Counted from the first letter of the stretch, positions 50,129 to 60,300 are shown. The stretch is 64,000 nt of DNA from Neisseria lactamica NS19 (GCA_000193795.2 AEPI01000024.1:1-64000); one strand, 5' to 3'. Notes: generated from the letters alone by a model not told the origin. Numbers and translations are program-made.

Positions 50129-53100
50129 TCAGTCGGCAACCGCCATCAGGCTGGCGTTGCCGCCGGCGGCCGTGGTGTTGATGCTGCAAGAAATTTCTTC
50201 AAACACTTGCAGGATGTCCAAGCCTTGTCCGGACGGGAGGATGCGGATGAGTGCGCCGTCGCGGTTTGCCAGCTCCTGCTTGCGGCTGCTGTCCAGCGGG
50301 CTTAGGGCGGCGACGTGGTTCACACCGGTGTTTTCGGGTTTGCCGCTGATTTGCAGCAAACCGTCCAAGTCGGCCGAGTAGGAAGCCAACGGGCTGCCGG
50401 GTTCGACGACGGTTTGGATGCCGGCGGCGGCAAGTTCGGTCAGGGCGCAGAAGGCTTGCAGGAGGCTGCCGCCGTGTACCCAGACGCGTTTGGGCGCGCG
50501 CCAGCTCAGGGCGTTGCGTTCGCCGGTCGGACCGACCAAGACGGATTCTGCTTGGCGCAGGGTGCGGATGCGGGCGTGTCCCAATGCCGATGCCGCTGAT
50601 TTTTTCTCTTCCGCATCAAACGGCAGCTTGTGAATCAGGGCTTCGAGGCGTTTGAGCGCGGCTTCGTCCGCCTGTCCGATGCGGCTCAGAGGCGGGGCAA
50701 CCCATTCGGGGATGTGGGTCAGTTTTTGCAGGTAGAAAGAGCCGCCTGCTTTGGGGCCGGTGCCGGACATACCGTGTCCGCCGAACGGTTGTACGCCGAC
50801 GACCGCGCCGACGATGTTGCGGTTGACGTAAACGTTGCCTGCTTCGATGCGTTCGCGGATGCGTTTGACTGTGCCGTCGATGCGGCTGTGTACGCCGCCG
50901 GTGAGCGCGTAGCCTTTGCTGTTGATTTGGTCGATGATTTGGTCAAGCTCGTCGGCGCGGTAGCGGACGACGTGCAGCACCGGGCCGAAGACTTCGCGTT
51001 GCAACTCGTTCAAGTTGTTCAATTCAAACAGGATGGGGCGAACGAAGGTGGATTTCTCTGAATCGACATCGGAAGCGGCTTTGATTTCGTGGTAAGACTT
51101 GGCAACGCCTTTCATTTTGTTGATGTGGTTCAACAGGTTTTGCTGCGCTTCGGCATCGATGACGGGGCCTACGTCGGTGGTGAGCTGAACGGGTTTGCCG
51201 ACGACCAATTCGTCCATCGCGCCTTTGATGATGCCGATCATTTTGTCGGCGACATCTTCTTGAACGCACAAGATACGCAGGGCGGAGCAGCGTTGTCCCG
51301 CGCTGTCGAAGGCGGAATTGAGCACGTCCAGGCAAACTTGTTCGGGCAGCGCGGTGGAATCGACAATCATTGCGTTTTGACCGCCGGTTTCGGCAATCAA
51401 GACGGGGTTGTCGCCGCGTTTGGCAAGGGCTTTGTTAATCAGTTGCGCCACTTCGGTCGAACCGGTGAAAATCACGCCGCCGATACGCGGATCGCCCGTC
51501 AGCGCCGCGCCGACATCGCCTGCGCCGAGGACAAGCTGCAAGGCGGAAGTCGGGATGCCGGCTTCGTGCATCAGGGAAACGGCGTAACCGGCAATCAGGC
51601 CGGTTTGTTCGGCAGGTTTGGCGATAACGGTGTTGCCGGCCGCCAATGCGGAAACGACTTCGCCGGTAAAGATGGCGAGCGGGAAGTTCCACGGGCTGAT
51701 GGCGACAATCGCGCCGACGGCTTCGGCATCTTTGGGCAGGGTGTTTTCGGCTTCGTTTGCGTAGTAGCGGCAGAAATCGACGGCTTCGCGCACTTCGGCG
51801 ACGGCGTTGTTCAGCGTTTTACCGGCTTCGCGCACGGCAAGCATCATCAGCGCGGGAGTGTGCTGCTCCAGCAAATCGGCAAAACGGCGCAGGCATTCGG
51901 CACGCTCGGCGGCAGGCTTCGCGCTCCATTCGGGGAACGCGGCAACGGCCGCGCCAACCGCTTCTTGGGCAAGCGCGGCATCGGCAAAGCTGACTGTGCC
52001 GACGATGTCGTCGTGGTCGGCAGGGTTTTTAATCGGTTGCGCTTCGCCGACATTGCGGGCTTCGCCGTTGATAATGGACGCGGCGTGGAAGTCTTGCGCG
52101 GCGGCGCGGTTGAGTTTTTCTTGAAGCTGCTGCAACACGGTTTCGTTGCTGAAATCCACGCCTTGGGAGTTCAGACGGCCTTTGCCGTACAAATCGCGCG
52201 GCAGCGGCAGGGCGTTGTGCAGATGGATGCCTTGTTCGGCGATGGTGTCGAACGGGCTTCGGATTAGTGTGTCGATGCTGATGTTTTCATCGACGATTTG
52301 GTTGACGAAAGAAGAGTTCGCGCCGTTTTCCAACAGGCGGCGCACCAAGTAGGCGAGCAGGGTTTCGTGCGTACCGACCGGGGCGTACACGCGCACGCGG
52401 CGGCCTAAGTTTTGCGGGCCGACGACTTGGTCGTACAGGGTTTCGCCCATACCGTGCAGGCATTGGTGTTCAAAGTCTTTGCCTTTGCCCATCTGGTAAA
52501 TCGCGCCCAAGGTGTAGGCATTGTGGGTGGCGAATTGCGGGAAGACGGCATCTTGCGCAGAAAGCAGTTTGCGCGCGCAGGCGAGGTAGGAGATGTCGGT
52601 GTGGACTTTGCGGGTGTAGGTCGGATAGCCGTCCAAACCGTCCACTTGCGCCCATTTGATTTCGCTGTCCCAGTACGCGCCTTTGACCAAACGGATCATC
52701 AGTTTTTGGTTGTTGCGGCGGGCAAGGTCGATCAGATAATCGATAACGAACGGACAACGTTTTTGGTAGGCTTGAACAACGAAACCGATGCCTTTGTAGC
52801 CCGCCAAATCGGGATCGGAAACCAAGGCTTCCATCAAGTCCAAAGACAATTCGAGACGGTTGGCTTCTTCGGCGTCGATGTTGATACCGATATCGTATTT
52901 TTTACCCAAAAGGAACAATTCTTTCAGGCGGGGTAAGAGTTCGCTCATCACGCGTTCGTGTTGGGCGCGCGAGTAGCGCGGGTGGATGGCGGAAAGTTTG
53001 ACGGAAATGCCGTTGCCTTCGTAAACGCCTTGTCCTGCGGCATCTTTGCCGATGGCGTGAATGGCTTGAACGTAGTCGTTATAGTAGCGGTCGGCATCTT

Positions 53101-53734
53101 CTTCGGTGTAGGCGGCTTCGCCCAACATATCGAAGGAGAAGCGGTAGCCCATTTTTTCGCGTTCTTTGCCGTTTTGCAGGGCTTCTTCAATGGTTTGTCC
53201 GGTAACGAACTGTTTGCCCAACAGGCGCATGGCGTAATTCACGCCTTGGCGGATGAGGGGCGCGCCGCCTTTGCCGATCAGGCGGCTTAATGCGGAACTC
53301 ATCTGTTTGTCGTTTGTGGCGGTCAGTTTGCCAGTAATCAGCAGGCCCCAGGCGGCGGCGTTGACGAAGAGGGAAGGGCTGTTGTTCAGATGGCTTTTCC
53401 AGTTGCCGTCTGAAATCTTGTCGGCAATCAGGCGGTCGCGGGTGGCGTTGTCGGGAATGCGCAAAAGGGCTTCCGCCAGACACATCAGTGCGATGCCCTC
53501 TTCGCTGGAGAGTGAAAACTCGTGCATCAGCGCATCCACGCCGCCGGCTTTGGTGCGGCCGGCGCGGACTTGGGTAACCAGGCGGCGGGCAAGCTCGGAG
53601 GCGGCTTGGCGTTCTTCATCGCTCATCTGTGCGCGCTGCAGCATATCCTGAACGGCTTCGATTTCGTCGCGGCGGTAGGCATCGGTTATCGCTTGGCGCA
53701 GGGCAGTTTGTGCCGGAAATGCAAAATGAAACAT
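50129..53734 (-). CDS. putA: Bifunctional proline dehydrogenase / glutamate-semialdehyde dehydrogenase PutA
   Basis: The product is 1201 residues. It lacks the N-terminal ribbon-helix-helix of regulatory PutA. A proline dehydrogenase barrel (SVKLSAIHPRYSRAQHERV, INIDAEEANRLELSLDL, RLVKGAYWDSEIKWAQ) is followed by an aldehyde dehydrogenase (SPWNFPLAIFTGEVVSALAAGN, FTGSTEVAQLI, ETGGQNAMIVD, nucleophile Cys816 in SAGQRCSALR), then a C-terminal ALDH-like region. It oxidises proline to glutamate. The ATG at 53734 has GGAGA upstream; a longer in-frame extension is not supported. Confidence 0.96.
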   Translation of the reverse strand: MFHFAFPAQTALRQAITDAYRRDEIEAVQDMLQRAQMSDEERQAASELARRLVTQVRAGRTKAGGVDALMHEFSLSSEEGIALMCLAEALLRIPDNATRDRLIADKISDGNWKSHLNNSPSLFVNAAAWGLLITGKLTATNDKQMSSALSRLIGKGGAPLIRQGVNYAMRLLGKQFVTGQTIEEALQNGKEREKMGYRFSFDMLGEAAYTEEDADRYYNDYVQAIHAIGKDAAGQGVYEGNGISVKLSAIHPRYSRAQHERVMSELLPRLKELFLLGKKYDIGINIDAEEANRLELSLDLMEALVSDPDLAGYKGIGFVVQAYQKRCPFVIDYLIDLARRNNQKLMIRLVKGAYWDSEIKWAQVDGLDGYPTYTRKVHTDISYLACARKLLSAQDAVFPQFATHNAYTLGAIYQMGKGKDFEHQCLHGMGETLYDQVVGPQNLGRRVRVYAPVGTHETLLAYLVRRLLENGANSSFVNQIVDENISIDTLIRSPFDTIAEQGIHLHNALPLPRDLYGKGRLNSQGVDFSNETVLQQLQEKLNRAAAQDFHAASIINGEARNVGEAQPIKNPADHDDIVGTVSFADAALAQEAVGAAVAAFPEWSAKPAAERAECLRRFADLLEQHTPALMMLAVREAGKTLNNAVAEVREAVDFCRYYANEAENTLPKDAEAVGAIVAISPWNFPLAIFTGEVVSALAAGNTVIAKPAEQTGLIAGYAVSLMHEAGIPTSALQLVLGAGDVGAALTGDPRIGGVIFTGSTEVAQLINKALAKRGDNPVLIAETGGQNAMIVDSTALPEQVCLDVLNSAFDSAGQRCSALRILCVQEDVADKMIGIIKGAMDELVVGKPVQLTTDVGPVIDAEAQQNLLNHINKMKGVAKSYHEIKAASDVDSEKSTFVRPILFELNNLNELQREVFGPVLHVVRYRADELDQIIDQINSKGYALTGGVHSRIDGTVKRIRERIEAGNVYVNRNIVGAVVGVQPFGGHGMSGTGPKAGGSFYLQKLTHIPEWVAPPLSRIGQADEAALKRLEALIHKLPFDAEEKKSAASALGHARIRTLRQAESVLVGPTGERNALSWRAPKRVWVHGGSLLQAFCALTELAAAGIQTVVEPGSPLASYSADLDGLLQISGKPENTGVNHVAALSPLDSSRKQELANRDGALIRILPSGQGLDILQVFEEISCSINTTAAGGNASLMAVAD

Positions 53735-53941
53735 TTTTTGGATTCTCCAAAGTTTTTCGGGGGGTTCAGACGGCATCGGTGCGGCCTGAGTACGGTAATA
53801 TCGTAATAAATCCGCAGATGAAATACAAGGCTTCAAATGCGGGTATGCCAGGTGCTTTCGTTTCTTTGAAAATAAAACGGGTAAGATACAAATAAGGCCT
53901 GTATGCAGGCACGGCTTATTTGTGTTTGACCCGGAAACGGG
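53735..53941. other. Gap between putP and putA
   Basis: About 200 bases holding a single inverted DUS near 53765 and presumably the putA promoter. No gene is seen. Confidence 0.4.
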
Positions 53942-53978
53942 TTCAGACGGCACGAACCGGGATGCCGTGCCGTCTGAA
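53942..53978. terminator. Inverted DUS-core pair after putP
   Basis: TTCAGACGGCAC and GTGCCGTCTGAA with a 13-nt loop; the arms end CAC/GTG rather than CAT/ATG. Located 6 bases from the putP stop. Confidence 0.82.
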
Positions 53979-53984
53979 AGGGGT

Positions 53985-55511
53985 TTATCGGACCGCGCGG
54001 TAGTCTGCGTCGGCTTTTTCAAAACGTTCTTGGATTTCTCGGGAAGGTTCTTTGTTGAACAGAGAAACCAATACGGCAATGATTAAGCAGACAATAAAGC
54101 CCGGCACGATTTCGTACATCGTCAACAGGCCGCTTTCGCCTGCCGCTTGAGCCGGTTTTTTCACCCATTCCGCCCACACGACAACGGTTAGCGCGCCTGC
54201 AACCATACCCGACAACGCGCCGTAGGCAGTGATGCGTTTCCACAATACGGACAGAATCACAATCGGGCCGAATGCCGCGCCGAACCCTGCCCACGCATAA
54301 GAGACCAAGCCCAATACTTTGCTGTCGGGGTTGGAGGCAATCAGGATGGAAATGACGGCAATCGCCAATACCATCAGGCGGCCGACCCATACCAATTCCG
54401 ACTGTTGCGCGTTTTTACGCAAAAAGCCTTTGTAGAAGTCTTCGGTAATCGCGCTGGAGCAAACCAAAAGCTGGCAGGACAGGGTGGACATTACCGCTGC
54501 CAAAATCGCGCTCAAAATAATGCCGGCGATCCAAGGGTTGAACAGCAGGGTGGAAAGCGCGATGAAGATGCGTTCGTGATTGCCCTTCATTGAAGAGACT
54601 TGGTCGGGGTTTGCGCCGAAATACGCAATGCCGAAATAACCGACCGCCACCGCGCCCGCCAGACACAACATCATCCAAGTCATACCGATGCGGCGTGCGG
54701 ATACCAGCGATTTCGCGCTTTCGGCCGCCATAAAGCGCGCCAAAATGTGCGGCTGCCCAAAATAGCCCAAGCCCCAGGCGGCGGTGGAGATGATGCCGAT
54801 AACCGTCGTACCGGCAAACAGGCTGCCGTATTCTTTGCCCGTGCCTGCGGCGACGCTTTGAATCGCGGCAGACATCTGTTCCGCGCCGCCCAAGCCCAAA
54901 TAGACCATCACCGGCGTTAAAATCAGCGCGAAAATCATCAAAGAAGCCTGCAGCGTATCCGTCCAGCTTACCGCCAAGAAGCCGCCCAAGAAGGTATAGG
55001 CGATGGTCGCGCCCGCGCCCAGCCACATTGCCTGGTTGTAAGTCATACCTTCAAACAGGCTTTGGAACAGGGTTGCGCCCGCCACAATGCCCGAGGCGCA
55101 ATAAATCGTGAAGAAGAACAGGATAATCAGTGCGGAAACCACTTTCATCAAGTGTCCGCCCGCGCCGAAGCGGTGGAAGAAATAATCCGGCAGCGTCAGC
55201 GCGTTGTTGGCATATTCGGTATGCACGCGCAGGCGGCCCGCTACCAAGAGCCAGTTGAAATACGCGCCGACCAAGAGGCCGATGGCAATCCAGGCTTCGT
55301 TCAAACCGCTCAAATAAATCGCGCCCGGCAGACCCATCAGAAGCCAGCCGGACATATCGGACGCGCCTGCCGACATCGCCGTAACAAACGGACCCAGGCT
55401 GCGGCCGCCCAAAATATAATCATCGAAATTGCGCGTGGAAAAATAAGCGGCAAGCCCGATGAGAAGGACTGCAACCAAATAGATTGCAAAAGTGATGTAC
55501 ATGGGATTCAT
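53985..55511 (-). CDS. putP: Sodium/proline symporter PutP
   Basis: The 508-residue sodium-solute symporter has about 13 membrane segments. It has DDYILGGRSLGPFVTAMSAGASDMSGWLLMGLPG, the GWLLMGLPGA sodium-site segment, AVSWTDTLQASLM, GYFGQPHILARFMA and the C-terminal GAAFGPIVILSVLWKRITAYGALSGMVAG. It supplies proline to PutA, whose gene follows downstream on the same strand. ATG 55511 follows GGAATAG. Confidence 0.96.
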   Translation of the reverse strand: MNPMYITFAIYLVAVLLIGLAAYFSTRNFDDYILGGRSLGPFVTAMSAGASDMSGWLLMGLPGAIYLSGLNEAWIAIGLLVGAYFNWLLVAGRLRVHTEYANNALTLPDYFFHRFGAGGHLMKVVSALIILFFFTIYCASGIVAGATLFQSLFEGMTYNQAMWLGAGATIAYTFLGGFLAVSWTDTLQASLMIFALILTPVMVYLGLGGAEQMSAAIQSVAAGTGKEYGSLFAGTTVIGIISTAAWGLGYFGQPHILARFMAAESAKSLVSARRIGMTWMMLCLAGAVAVGYFGIAYFGANPDQVSSMKGNHERIFIALSTLLFNPWIAGIILSAILAAVMSTLSCQLLVCSSAITEDFYKGFLRKNAQQSELVWVGRLMVLAIAVISILIASNPDSKVLGLVSYAWAGFGAAFGPIVILSVLWKRITAYGALSGMVAGALTVVVWAEWVKKPAQAAGESGLLTMYEIVPGFIVCLIIAVLVSLFNKEPSREIQERFEKADADYRAVR

Positions 55512-55994
55512 GTGCTATTCCTCGTCTAAAACTTCAGAATTACAGGCTTTGAAATTGCAAGCAACTTGCGCCTGAAATGTTTTTCTAATAAAAGTACAAC
55601 GGAAAATCCGGACACCCGGAAGGGGATTCGGATAAATTATCTTCAATCACAATAAGATATGTAATGAAACCATATGAAATTGTAAATAATTCGTTTCAGC
55701 ATAACCCAATTTCTTTTATTTGCAAAGTGCTTGCCGTCCAAAAAAGGCGGGGAAAAGCAGATTGTTAACATAAAATCTATCTAAAACAATATATTATTTT
55801 GTATTTTCTTGTAATTAAACAAGGGATGGTGTTGTGAAACCGGCTTTCCGCCTGCTTATGTTTTGAAGTGTAGTTTAGCAACGGAAGTGGGGGGTGGAAC
55901 ATTTTGTGCAGATGGCCGGCCGCCCGTTTTCAGACGGCATTTTTCCTTATACAATAGCCGATTGAATTTGATATGTTCAGGAAGGATACAGATT
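55512..55994. other. Long AT-rich non-coding region between putP and ubiK
   Basis: About 480 bases without a supported gene. The middle (55630-55840) is strongly AT-rich and may hold divergent promoters. One inverted DUS lies at 55929-55940. No CREE or dRS3 is seen. Confidence 0.5.
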
Positions 55995-56310
55995 ATGTTC
56001 GGCAAACAGCTTTTTGAGGAAGTCGGCTCGAAAATCAGCGAAACCATCGCCAACAGCCCTGCCAAAGATGTGGAAAAAAAATATTAAGGCGATGCTGGGC
56101 GGCGCGTTCAACCGTATGGATTTGGTCACGCGCGAAGAGTTTGACATCCAGCAGCAGGTTTTGATTAAAACCCGCACCAAACTGGCGGCCTTGGAAGAGC
56201 GGCTGGCGAAACTCGAAGCCACGCAAAATCCCGAACCTGCCCCTGCCGAAATCGTGCAAGACGAAGCCGCCGTTGCCGAAACCGCCCCGCAAGCCGCAGC
56301 CGGCGAATAA
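55995..56310 (+). pseudogene. ubiK: Ubiquinone synthesis accessory factor UbiK (BMFP), frameshifted at A8
   Basis: From ATG 55995 the frame reads MFGKQLFEEVGSKISETIAN and SPAKDVEKKY, then TAA. The run of A at 56074-56081 is eight long; with seven the frame continues NIKAMLGGAFNRMDLVTREEFD, QQQVLIKTRTKLAALEERLA and an Ala/Glu/Pro-rich tail to 56310. The restored protein of about 104 residues is the YqiC/BMFP family, which forms a trimeric coiled coil and helps ubiquinone synthesis. It may be a slipped gene or a sequence error. Confidence 0.85.
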
Positions 56311-56323
56311 GGCCGTCTGAAAT

Positions 56324-57820
56324 ATGTCGCTTGCCTTGGTTTACAGCCGCGCCTTAAGCGGTATGAATGCGCCGTTGGTCGAAGTGGAAGCCCATCTTGC
56401 CAACGGCTTGCCGCATTTCAACATCGTCGGCCTGCCCGATACGGAAGTCAAAGAAAGCCGCGACCGCGTGCGCGCCGCCATTATCCAAAGCGGCTTCGAG
56501 TTCCCCGCCAAAAAAATCACCGTCAACCTCGCCCCCGCCGACCTGCCCAAAGAGTCGGGGCGTTTCGATTTGCCGATTGCAATCGGCATCCTTGCCGCAT
56601 CGGGGCAGGTTGCGCCCGAAAAGCTGGCGGAATACGAGTTTGCCGGCGAATTGGCGCTGTCGGGACTGTTGCGTCCCGTGCGCGGCGCATTGGCGATGGC
56701 GTGGCAGGGCATGCAGGCGGGACGTTCTTTCGTCTTGCCGCAGGAAAACGCAGAACAAGCCGCCGTGATGCGCGGTATTACCGTTTACGGCGCGCGCTCT
56801 TTGGGCGAAGTCGCCGCCCATTTGAACGGCATCGAACCCTTGGCGCAAACCGAATACCAAGTTCCTCGGATGCCGTCTGAAAACGCCAAACTGCCCGACC
56901 TTGCCGATGTCAAAGGCCAACATACCGCCCGCCTTGCTTTGGAAATCGCCGCTGCGGGCGGACACAGCCTCTTGATGATGGGCCCGCCGGGAACGGGCAA
57001 GTCTATGCTCTCCCAACGGCTGCCCGGCATCCTGCCGCCTTTGACCGAAGACGAATTGGTAGAAGTTTGGGCATTGCGTTCGCTCCTGCCCAACCACCAG
57101 CAACAACTCGACAGCAACCGTCCTTTCCGCAGCCCGCACCACAGTGCCAGCGCGGCGGCTATGGTCGGCGGCGGTTCGGATCCGCGTCCGGGCGAAATTT
57201 CATTGGCGCATCACGGCGTTTTGTTTTTAGACGAATTGCCCGAGTTCGATCGCAAAGTTTTGGAGGTTTTGCGCGAACCTTTGGAAAACGGCGAAATCCA
57301 CATTTCCCGCGCGGCGCGCCAAGCCGTCTATCCGGCGAAATTCCAGCTTGTCGCCGCCATGAACCCTTGTCCGTGCGGTTATCTCGGGCATCCCGTCAAA
57401 TCCTGCCGCTGCACGCCCGAAAGCGTCGCGCGTTACCGCAGCAAAATTTCCGGCCCGCTGCTCGACCGCATCGATTTGACCATCGAAGTTCCGAGCCTGT
57501 CCGCCGCCGAACTGATGCAGCAGGAAGCAGGGGAAAGCAGCGCAAACGTTTTGGAACGCATCATCGCCGCGCGAAAAATACAATACGCGCGGCAAGGCAA
57601 AGTGAATGCCGCCTTGAGCGTCGGCGAACTCGACACGTCCGCACGCATCCAAAAAGAAGCGCAGGAAGCCTTGGGCGGACTGTTGGAAAAACTCTCCCTC
57701 TCCGCACGCAGTTTCCACCGCATTATGCGCGTGGCGCGTACGTTGGCGGATTTGGCGGGCAACGAAGAAGTCGGCAGAAGCCATGTTTTGAAAGCCATAG
57801 GTTTCCGCCGCGCTTTATAA
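56324..57820 (+). CDS. comM: ComM, Mg-chelatase-like helicase for transformation
   Basis: The product is 498 residues. The N-terminal Lon-protease-like domain (VEVEAHLANGLPHFNIVGLPDTEVKESRDRVRAAI, NLAPADLPKESGRFDLPIAIGIL) is followed by an AAA+ ATPase with Walker A GPPGTGKS (220-227), FRSPHHSASAAAMVGGG, HHGVLFLDELPEF, and a zinc motif NPCPCGYLGHPVKSCRC. ComM is a hexameric helicase that promotes integration of transforming DNA. It carries a DUS in frame (MPSENAK, near 56870), fitting for a transformation gene. Confidence 0.95.
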   Translation: MSLALVYSRALSGMNAPLVEVEAHLANGLPHFNIVGLPDTEVKESRDRVRAAIIQSGFEFPAKKITVNLAPADLPKESGRFDLPIAIGILAASGQVAPEKLAEYEFAGELALSGLLRPVRGALAMAWQGMQAGRSFVLPQENAEQAAVMRGITVYGARSLGEVAAHLNGIEPLAQTEYQVPRMPSENAKLPDLADVKGQHTARLALEIAAAGGHSLLMMGPPGTGKSMLSQRLPGILPPLTEDELVEVWALRSLLPNHQQQLDSNRPFRSPHHSASAAAMVGGGSDPRPGEISLAHHGVLFLDELPEFDRKVLEVLREPLENGEIHISRAARQAVYPAKFQLVAAMNPCPCGYLGHPVKSCRCTPESVARYRSKISGPLLDRIDLTIEVPSLSAAELMQQEAGESSANVLERIIAARKIQYARQGKVNAALSVGELDTSARIQKEAQEALGGLLEKLSLSARSFHRIMRVARTLADLAGNEEVGRSHVLKAIGFRRAL

Positions 57821-57931
57821 CTTTATAAAAAGGCATCGGGGCAGGTTTTGCCCAAATATGGCAATATTGTTAGAATATCCGTCCGTAAGCAAACGGCGTT
57901 AATGCCGTCTGAAACACATTAAGGTATGTTT

Positions 57932-58798
57932 ATGAACAAATTTTCCCAATCCGGAAAAGGTCTGTCCGGTTTCTTCTTCGGTCTGATACTGGCAACGGTC
58001 ATTATTGCCGGTATTTTGTTTTATCTGAATCAAACAGGTCAAAATGTGTTTAAAAGCCCGTTTGTGCCGCAACAGCAGGAAGTGGCGGACACCATGAAAC
58101 CGGCAACCCGCCCTAAAGAAGAACCCGCCCGGCCGAATCCGGTAGGACAAGATGCCTCGTCCGAACCGGATGCCGCCCTGCCGGAAGGACGGGCGGATGA
58201 GCAAGAAACCGCCGATAAACAGCCTGTTTTTGAAAAAACCGATGAAACCGCAGGGGAAGCGGACAATCCGGAGCAGGAAACGCCTAAGGGGCAGAAGATG
58301 CACAACAAGGCAGGACAGCCGGACGGGCGTGAAAAAGACATCGGCGGGAAGGTACGGGAAAAAGAAGCCGGAACGGTTAAAAAACAACTGGTAAAACCAT
58401 CTGAAGAAGCCGGCGGGCAAGCGGCAAAAGAAAAGAAAAAGGCAGGAAAAGAAAAAGCAGCGCCGCAACCGACCCCCGAACAAATCCTCAATAGCGGCAG
58501 CATAGAAAAAGCGCGCGCCGTCGCCAAAGAAGGGCAGAAGCCGAACACGCCCGCCAAGGCGGAATCAACGCATTATCTGCAAATGGGCGCATATGCCGAC
58601 CGCCGGAGCGCGGAAGGGCAGCGTGCCAGACTGGCGATTTTGGGCGTGCCTTCCAAAGTGGTCGGCTATCAGGCGGGACATAAAACGCTTTACCGCGTGC
58701 AAAGCGGCAATATGTCTGCCGATGCGGTGAAAAAAATGCAGGACGATTTGAAAAAGCACGGGGTTGCCAGCCTGATTCGTGCTATTGAAGGCAAATAA
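57932..58798 (+). CDS. SPOR-domain cell-division protein
   Basis: The product is 288 residues. A cytoplasmic start and one membrane segment (GLSGFFFGLILATVIIAGILFYL) are followed by a long charged Pro/Glu/Lys-rich linker (about 45-200) and a C-terminal SPOR domain (STHYLQMGAYADRRSAEGQRARLAILG ... TLYRVQSGNMSADAVKKMQDDLKKHG). SPOR domains bind denuded septal peptidoglycan, as in FtsN, so a role at the septum is likely. ATG 57932 is preferred to 57926 because of spacing to TAAGG. Confidence 0.9.
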   Translation: MNKFSQSGKGLSGFFFGLILATVIIAGILFYLNQTGQNVFKSPFVPQQQEVADTMKPATRPKEEPARPNPVGQDASSEPDAALPEGRADEQETADKQPVFEKTDETAGEADNPEQETPKGQKMHNKAGQPDGREKDIGGKVREKEAGTVKKQLVKPSEEAGGQAAKEKKKAGKEKAAPQPTPEQILNSGSIEKARAVAKEGQKPNTPAKAESTHYLQMGAYADRRSAEGQRARLAILGVPSKVVGYQAGHKTLYRVQSGNMSADAVKKMQDDLKKHGVASLIRAIEGK

Positions 58799-58800
58799 TT

Positions 58801-59446
58801 ATGAAGCTCAAACATCTGTTGCCGCCGCTGCTGTCGGCAGTGTTGTCCGCGCAGGCATATGCCCTGACGGAAGGGGAAGACTATATTGTTTTGGATAAGC
58901 CTGTCCCGCAGCAACAATCGGGAAAAATCGAAGTTTTGGAATTTTTTCGGCTATTTTTGCGTACATTGCCATCATTTCGACCCCTTGTTATTGAAGCTGG
59001 GCAAGGCATTGCCGTCTGATGCCTATTTGAGGACGGAACACGTGGTCTGGCGGCCTGAAATGCTCGGATTGGCCAGAATGGCGGCCGCCGTCAATTTGTC
59101 AGGTTTGAAATATCAGGCAAACCCTGCCGTGTTTAAAGCAGTTTACGAGCAGAAGGTTCATTTGGAAGACAGGACGGTGGCCGGAAAATGGGCTTTGTCG
59201 CAAAAAGGCTTTGACGGCAAAAAACTGATGCGCGCCTATGATTCCCCCGAAGCTGCCGCCGCCGCATTAAAAATGCAGAAACTGACGGAACAATACGGTA
59301 TTGACAGCACACCGACCGTTATTGTCGGCGGGAAATACCGCGTCATCTTCAATAATGGCTTTGATGGCGGAATCCATACCATTAAAGGATTACTTGCCAA
59401 AGTCAGGGCGGAGCGCAAACTGTCAAACCATCCTGTGCAAAAATAA
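58801..59446 (+). pseudogene. dsbA: DsbA-type thiol:disulfide oxidoreductase, frameshifted at T6
   Basis: From ATG 58801 there is a signal peptide (MKLKHLLPPLLSAVLSAQAYA, no lipobox) and LTEGEDYIVLDKPVPQQQSG. At the run of six T (58942-58947) the frame is lost and ends at about 59017. With five T it continues EFFGYFCVHCHHFDPLLLKLG, placing the active site CVHC at residues 53-56, and PTVIVGGKYRV (cis-Pro loop) to the stop at 59444-59446. The restored 214-residue protein is most like the non-lipidated DsbA3 of meningococci. Slippage or sequencing error is possible. Confidence 0.87.
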
Positions 59447-59479
59447 CCGCATCCCCGCGCATTTGAAAGAAACCAAGCA

Positions 59480-60300
59480 ATGGATTTTATGATTGTCCTG
59501 AAAGCCCTGATGATGGGCTTGGTAGAAGGTTTGACCGAATTTCTGCCTATTTCCAGTACCGGCCATCTGATTGTGTTCGGTAACTTGGTCGGTTTTCACA
59601 GCAACCACAAGGTTTTTGAAATTGCCATCCAGCTTGGTGCGGTTTTGGCCGTGGTAGTTGAATACCGCCGGCGTTTTGCCGGTGTGTTGCACGGCTTGGG
59701 TAAAGACAAAAAAGCCAACCGGTTCGTCCTCAACCTTGCCGTCGCCTTTATGCCGGCTGCCGTGATGGGATTATTATTCGGCAAACAAATCAAAGAGTAT
59801 CTGTTTAATCCCTTGAGTGTTGCAGTTATGCTGGTTTTGGGCGGTTTTTTATTTTGTGGGTAGAAAAACGCCAAAGCCATACAGTGCCCAAAAAAATTGA
59901 TGTCGATGCACTCCGTTCGGCAGATGCCTTGATGATCGGCATCGCGCAGGTGTTTGCCTTGATTCCGGGAACATCCCGCTCGGGCAGTACGATTATGGGC
60001 GGGATGCTTTGGGGCATCGAACGGAAAACGGCAACGGAGTTTTCATTTTTCTTGGCCGTGCCGATGATGGTTGCCGCAACGGCTTATGATGTCCTGAAAC
60101 ATTACCGATTTTTCACCCTGCATGATGTCGGTTTGATTTTGATTGGCTTTGTTGCTGCTTTTGTTTCGGGATTGGTAGCGGTAAAAGCATTGTTGAGGTT
60201 TGTTTCTAAGAAAAATTATATTCCTTTTGCCTATTACCGTATTGTTTTTGGTATTGCCATCATAATATTGTGGTTGTCGGGTCGGATAAGTTGGGAATAA
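59480..60300 (+). pseudogene. uppP: Undecaprenyl-diphosphatase UppP/BacA, frameshifted at T6
   Basis: From ATG 59480 the frame has the family motif VEGLTEFLPISSTGHLIVFG and EIAIQLGAVLAVVVEY, then is interrupted after VMLVLGGFLFCG at a run of six T (59845-59850). With seven T it continues FILWVEKRQSH, ADALMIGIAQVFALIPGTSR with SGSTIMGGM, and ends at 60300. The restored protein is about 273 residues with eight membrane segments. It recycles the C55 lipid carrier of peptidoglycan synthesis. A real loss would be notable, so a sequence error is likely. Confidence 0.88.

Noticed and set aside
51089..52267. Long open frame antisense to putA
   Set aside because: Low-complexity Gly/Phe/Val translation opposite conserved ALDH motifs; no independent signal.
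53735..54079. In-frame N-terminal extension of putA
   Set aside because: It would overlap the putP terminator and is not a ribbon-helix-helix domain; ATG 53734 has a ribosome site.
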